Assembly (NCBI GenBank): GCA_017885385.1
Contig: JAFNGF010000401.1
Coordinates: 14,967 to 23,838, forward strand
Source of the DNA: Planctomycetota bacterium
Lineage (GTDB): Bacteria; Planctomycetota; Phycisphaerae; Sedimentisphaerales; Anaerobacaceae
DNA: 8,872 bases
Direction: 5' to 3'
Below the pieces are notes generated by a model. That model had not been told where the DNA came from, ran no database searches, and saw only the letters and a list, made by a program, of their open reading frames with translations. Shown here piece after piece: positions 5,632-8,872 of this stretch (position 1 is the stretch's first letter; every line of letters starts with the position of its first letter). The translations under genes were made by a program, and so were the position numbers.

Positions 5632-5973
5632 ATGGCTGATAACGTGATTGAGCTAACGGATGCCACTTTTGACCAGGTTGTTCACGGCTCCGACGTGCCG
5701 CTGCTGGTCGACTTCTGGGCGCCGTGGTGCGGACCGTGCAGAATGATGGCCCCCATTGTGGAGGAAATTGCAGACAAGTACGCAGGCCGGGCCAAAGTCT
5801 GCAAGCTCAATACCGACGATGCTCGTGACAGCGCAATGGAATTCAGCATAAGTGCGATACCAACCACTATCTTATTCAAGAGCGGCCAAGTTCAGAAAAA
5901 ATGGGTTGGCTTGACCAGCAAGAAAGAGCTTACCACGGCGATTGACCAGCTGCTCGTACAAGAACCTAAATGA
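5632..5973 (+). CDS. Thioredoxin 2
   Basis: A second single-domain thioredoxin of 113 residues, with active site W32-C33-G-P-C36 in the classical 'APWCGPCRMMAP' context and cis-proline Pro77 in 'AIPT'. It is clearly paralogous to thioredoxin 1: both share 'LVDFWA', 'WCGPCRM' and 'KVCKLNxDDAR' with an extra cysteine (Cys57 here). It should be reduced by the TrxB encoded upstream. A good ribosome binding site, AAAGGA, lies seven nt before the ATG. The stop codon overlaps the start of the next gene (ATGA), so it heads the dehydrogenase-SEC-C-RecJ group. Having two thioredoxins around one reductase suggests a duplication with division of labour; which substrates each serves cannot be read from sequence. 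Confidence 0.94.
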   Translation: MADNVIELTDATFDQVVHGSDVPLLVDFWAPWCGPCRMMAPIVEEIADKYAGRAKVCKLNTDDARDSAMEFSISAIPTTILFKSGQVQKKWVGLTSKKELTTAIDQLLVQEPK

Positions 5974-6731
5974 CCTACCAAGACCTCAAGGGCAAAAAGG
6001 TATTAGTTACGGGCTCAAGCAGCGGAATCGGTGCGGCAACGGCCGTAATGTTCAGCCGGCAAGGCTGCTTTGTCGGAGTCCATTACTTCAGAACAAAACG
6101 CGGGGGCGAAAAAACGCTCGCCCAGGTTAAGAAAAACGCCGACGGCATTTTGCTTTGCGCGGATGTGCGGGATAAAAAGCAGGTGGCTGTGATGGTTAAG
6201 CAATTCGCGACAAAGGCCGGCGGCATCGACATCCTGGTTAATAATGCCGGCTCACTCATTGAAAGGCAGCCCTTTGAGAGCGCTACGATCAAGTATCACG
6301 ATGATGTATTTGCCACCAATGTTCGCAGCGTGTTTCTAGTGACTCAAGCAGCCTTGCCGTATCTGAAAAATAGTAGCGGAAGTATCGTAAATATCGGCTC
6401 GGTTGCCGGCCATACCGGCGGTGGCGAAGGCGCCGGGCTTTATGCCGCGGCGAAAGCAGCGGTCGCTACAGAGACTATCGCAATGGCGAAGGAATTTGCG
6501 CGATATGGCATTCGAGTAAACAGCGTGCTTCCAGGCTTTATCGAGACGCGTTTTCATCAGCGGTTCAGCTCCGCCGAGCAGAGAAGAATTGCCGCCCAGC
6601 AGACGCCGCTCGGAAGAAACGGCACCGCCGAGGACGTGGCAAAAGCAGTGCTATTTTTGGCAAGCGAAGCTGCTGGTTTTATTACCGGCGAATATATCGC
6701 CGTGAACGGCGGATTGTATATGAGAGCATGA
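5970..6731 (+). CDS. Short-chain dehydrogenase/reductase (FabG-like)
   Basis: The 253-residue protein is a classical SDR with a Rossmann fold. The nucleotide site is 'TGSSSGIG' (residues 14-21) and the structural motif is 'NNAG' (91-94). The catalytic tetrad is Asn117, Ser144, Tyr158 and Lys162 (Y-A-A-A-K). The stretch after the second strand ('HYFRTKRGGE') lacks an acidic residue and has arginine/lysine, which points to NADP(H) over NAD(H). 'RVNSVLPGFIETRF' and the C-terminal 'ITGEYIAVNGGL' are usual for the family. Sequence style is closest to 3-oxoacyl-ACP reductases and sugar or glucose dehydrogenases of the FabG group, but no other fatty-acid gene is nearby, so the substrate is open. The start overlaps the thioredoxin 2 stop (ATGA), and its own stop overlaps the next start in the same way. 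Confidence 0.92.
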   Translation: MTYQDLKGKKVLVTGSSSGIGAATAVMFSRQGCFVGVHYFRTKRGGEKTLAQVKKNADGILLCADVRDKKQVAVMVKQFATKAGGIDILVNNAGSLIERQPFESATIKYHDDVFATNVRSVFLVTQAALPYLKNSSGSIVNIGSVAGHTGGGEGAGLYAAAKAAVATETIAMAKEFARYGIRVNSVLPGFIETRFHQRFSSAEQRRIAAQQTPLGRNGTAEDVAKAVLFLASEAAGFITGEYIAVNGGLYMRA

Positions 6732-7507
6732 GTATGACAGAATATTCTGAATTAGTAAGTAGATACAAGACGTTCCGCGAGATTAACCGCAAACTGAATA
6801 GTATCTTGACCAAGCGGTTATCCAGAAAAGCGATGGGTGAATGCGGGCGAAAATTGGGTATCCTGAAGGGTGACGTCTTTGTATTAGGAAATGAGGACGA
6901 GATTTCCATCCTAATGGACTATTGCATCTATAACTGTCGTGAGAACGGCCAAAACGCCGTATCTCGATATCTGGAAGAGTCTCCGCCCGCCGGCGATACC
7001 GATGAGTATACGGTTCTCAAGGCAATGTCCGAATCGTTTTATACACTCGTAGAGATTGCGGAGGTTCTGCCAGGGGTGGGCGTGCTGGCCGATGACTTGT
7101 TCAGCGATAGAAGGTATCCGCTTATTGACATGGGGCTTGGCTCTAGCGCGGTCGAAGGTTTTGTGCTTGCTGCAAGGCTGATTCCTTTTGCAGATTTCGT
7201 CATGACTTCTGGAGCGTCGCTTCCCGTGGACCCGGAGACGCTGGCGGAAATTTTTGATTCTGTACTGCCACGCTTCGGCAAGGAGGATAGTAAGTACATA
7301 GAGATAGATGCGCAGCGAAAAGCCGATTTGGATGCGGCCATAATTCGTGTATGCCTGGAAAATGACATGGCACAGCACATTAAATATCAGGATGTCGATA
7401 CAGAACTTGTTGCTGCACCTTTGCGAGCTGGACCCCGTGTTAGCCGCAACGAGCCATGCCCCTGCGGCAGCGGCAAAAAATACAAACGTTGCTGCGGGAT
7501 AGGATGA
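6728..7507 (+). CDS. SEC-C zinc-motif protein of unknown function
   Basis: The 259-residue protein ends in a SEC-C motif, 'EPCPCGSGKKYKRCCG', with zinc ligands Cys244, Cys246, Cys255 and Cys256. This knob is known from the SecA C-terminus, where it binds SecB and ribosomes, and from many unrelated proteins where it probably mediates binding. The 230 residues before it are mixed helix and strand with no enzyme motif I can name. Segments such as 'VFVLGNEDEISILMDYCIY', 'LIDMGLGSSAVEGFVLAARL' and 'DFVMTSGASLPVD' look conserved, and I believe they occur in other uncharacterised SEC-C proteins; that is from memory and untested. ATG 6728 overlaps the SDR stop (ATGA). ATG 6734 has GAGAG seven nt upstream and may be the real start, shortening the protein by two residues. 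There is no signal peptide or membrane segment, so it is probably cytoplasmic. It sits in a coupled row between the SDR and recJ. Confidence 0.85.
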   Translation: MSMTEYSELVSRYKTFREINRKLNSILTKRLSRKAMGECGRKLGILKGDVFVLGNEDEISILMDYCIYNCRENGQNAVSRYLEESPPAGDTDEYTVLKAMSESFYTLVEIAEVLPGVGVLADDLFSDRRYPLIDMGLGSSAVEGFVLAARLIPFADFVMTSGASLPVDPETLAEIFDSVLPRFGKEDSKYIEIDAQRKADLDAAIIRVCLENDMAQHIKYQDVDTELVAAPLRAGPRVSRNEPCPCGSGKKYKRCCGIG

Positions 7508-7514
7508 ATTTTTG

Positions 7515-8872
7515 ATGCAAGCTTCCGCACGGATGCAAAAAAAACGATGGGTAATCTGTCCACCAGACAAGTGCTCGGAGCAGCTTGCCAGGACCCTGAA
7601 GGTTTCTCCGCTCTTGGCACAGGTCTTGATCAACCGGAAGGTTTGCGATGCCCGGGCAGGTGCTGTCTTTTTGAGCCCTAAGCTGACCGAGCTTATCGCC
7701 CCTGAGCAGATGCCGGGAATCAAGCCGGCGGTTCAGCGGCTCAAGCAGGCAATCAAAAACAAGGAGAAAATCACAGTCTATGGTGATTATGACGTGGACG
7801 GCATCACCGGCGTCTCGATTCTCCGGCAGATTTTGGCGCTGCTCGGAGCTAATGTTGATTATTATATTCCCCACCGAATCGATGAGGGCTACGGCCTGAA
7901 TCCCGAAGCCGTCCGGTCGCTTGCCGAGTCCGGCAGTAAAGTCCTTGTCACCGTGGACTGTGGAATAACCGCCTTTAGCTCCGCCGAGCTTGCCCGCCAG
8001 TTAGGCGTGGAACTAATAATAACCGACCATCACCAGCCCGAAGAACAACTGCCCGAAGCTATTGCCATCGTGCACCCCGCGCTGGAAGAATCTTACCCCA
8101 ACCAGGATTCAGCCGGCGCGATGGTGGCCTTTAAGCTGGCCTGGGCGATTGCTGATGAATTCAGCTCCGGGCAAAAACTCCGCTCCGACCTGCGTGAATT
8201 CATGCTGAATGCAACCAGCCTGGCGGCGATAGGAACGGTCGCGGACATCGTGGATTTGCGAGGCGAAAACCGAGTCCTTACCAGCTACGGACTCAAGGTG
8301 CTACCCGCCTGCAAACTGTGCGGAATACAGGCCTTGATTGACTCGGCTGGACTAACCGGGCAAGGGCTGGATAGCTTTCATATCGGCTTTCGCCTGGCGC
8401 CAATGCTCAATGCGGCGGGGCGGATGGGACATGCCCGATTAGCGGTGGAGCTTCTGACCAGCGAAAATCCTGCGCGGGCACAACAGATAGCGGAGTACCT
8501 TAAAGAGCAGAATACGCAGCGACAATTGTGCGAGCGAAAAATATTCAAGCAGGCCTGCGAAATGATAGTTGAGCGCGGCCTGGATAGGCCCGAGCGAAGG
8601 AGCATCGTGCTGGCGAGGGAAAACTGGCACGGCGGCGTGTTAGGAATTGTGGCATCCAGAATAGTGGAGACATTCTATCGCCCTACTGTCTTAATTAGCA
8701 CGCCCGCCTCGGACGGCGGACGACGGACGACCGAGGATGGACCATGCCCTGCCCAGGGTTCGGCGCGCTCGATTCCGGGCTTTCCTCTGCGAAGTGCTCT
8801 CCAGGCGTGCAGCCGGCATCTGGTCAAATTTGGCGGCCACAAGATGGCAGCCGGCATAACTATCGAGCCTGC
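7515..8872 (+). CDS. recJ: Single-stranded-DNA-specific 5'-3' exonuclease RecJ, C-terminus cut by window edge
   Basis: The frame from ATG 7515 is open to the right edge (452 codons visible; the family is usually about 560-600). It contains the DHH phosphoesterase motifs: 'YGDYDVDGITG' (Asp91, Asp93, Asp95), 'VDCG', 'TDHH' (Asp171-His172-His173) and 'GTVADIVDLRGENR'. The DHHA1 region follows with 'NAAGRMGHARLA', 'WHGGVLGIVASR', 'GSARSIPGF' (from Gly415) and 'FGGHKMAAG'. RecJ degrades single-stranded DNA 5' to 3' using manganese or magnesium and acts in RecF-pathway recombination, mismatch and base-excision repair. The missing end would hold the OB-fold. ATG 7515 has AGGA ten nt upstream; an in-frame ATG at 7533 starts nearer the usual 'KKRW' beginning but lacks a good site. 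The gene begins 7 nt after the SEC-C stop. Residues about 397-413 form an unusual extra stretch before GSARS, encoded by repeat-like DNA. No frameshift is seen in the visible part. Confidence 0.94.
   Translation, partial: MQASARMQKKRWVICPPDKCSEQLARTLKVSPLLAQVLINRKVCDARAGAVFLSPKLTELIAPEQMPGIKPAVQRLKQAIKNKEKITVYGDYDVDGITGVSILRQILALLGANVDYYIPHRIDEGYGLNPEAVRSLAESGSKVLVTVDCGITAFSSAELARQLGVELIITDHHQPEEQLPEAIAIVHPALEESYPNQDSAGAMVAFKLAWAIADEFSSGQKLRSDLREFMLNATSLAAIGTVADIVDLRGENRVLTSYGLKVLPACKLCGIQALIDSAGLTGQGLDSFHIGFRLAPMLNAAGRMGHARLAVELLTSENPARAQQIAEYLKEQNTQRQLCERKIFKQACEMIVERGLDRPERRSIVLARENWHGGVLGIVASRIVETFYRPTVLISTPASDGGRRTTEDGPCPAQGSARSIPGFPLRSALQACSRHLVKFGGHKMAAGITIEP
8707..8758. repeat. Repeat-like in-frame insertion inside recJ
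   Basis: Three tandem heptamers, GGACGGC, GGACGAC and GGACGAC (8711-8731), are enclosed by CCTCGG (8707-8712) and CCGAGG (8731-8736), which are reverse complements. A small hairpin, CCCTG-CC-CAGGG (8747-8758), follows. The block encodes a run rich in Asp, Gly, Arg and Thr plus P-C-P-A-Q. RecJ proteins normally have only a few residues between the 'PTVLIS' strand and 'GSARS', so this looks inserted. The three heptamers add exactly 21 nt and keep the frame. Confidence 0.5.

Noticed and set aside
6911..7723. Minus-strand open frame of 270 codons
   Set aside because: It runs antisense to the SEC-C gene and the start of recJ, both well supported, and its translation is cysteine-rich and lacks any motif.

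Overview
The window looks like an ordinary bacterial chromosome segment of moderate GC. It holds ten protein-coding genes, two of them cut by the window edges, and no RNA genes, CRISPR array or phage genes that I can see. The protein styles (thioredoxins with an extra 'KVCKLN' cysteine, a TrxB with a CGTC active site, a SEC-C protein, a REP-type transposase) and the short palindromes inside genes suggest an environmental, metagenome-type bacterium. A planctomycete, perhaps of the Phycisphaerae/Sedimentisphaerales type, is my guess. That is an impression from protein style, not something the sequence proves.

Left part (1-1960, minus strand). Three closely spaced genes read leftwards: a HAD-family hydrolase, a stand-alone homocysteine S-methyltransferase domain protein, and an ASCH-domain (PUA-like) protein that starts at a GTG codon and runs off the left edge. 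They look like one operon.

Middle part (1961-4035). A divergent intergenic region carries a near-consensus sigma-70 promoter for rmuC (a DNA recombination/repair-associated protein with a membrane anchor and coiled coil). Thirteen bases after rmuC lies a small HUH transposase of the REP-associated tyrosine transposase (RAYT) kind. It is bracketed by two imperfect copies of a 21-nt hairpin sequence, each translated as N-P-G-x-T-x-G at the end of an ORF (RmuC and the transposase itself). A strong intrinsic terminator and one more small hairpin follow.

Right part (4070-8872, plus strand). A strong promoter drives thioredoxin 1 and thioredoxin reductase (ATGA overlap). After a 137-nt gap with two 10-bp palindromes come thioredoxin 2, a FabG-like short-chain dehydrogenase, a SEC-C zinc-motif protein of unknown function and recJ, linked by ATGA overlaps or a 7-nt gap. 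The thioredoxin/reductase genes form an NADPH-driven dithiol system. The downstream genes are probably co-transcribed with thioredoxin 2, but a shared pathway is not evident.

Most notable: the transposase bracketed by hairpin direct repeats, and two in-frame, repeat-like insertions inside conserved enzymes (a 15-nt palindrome in the HAD gene; a GC-rich tandem-heptamer stretch in recJ just before its conserved GSARS motif). I see no clearly new defence or metabolic system; the SEC-C protein is the least explained gene.
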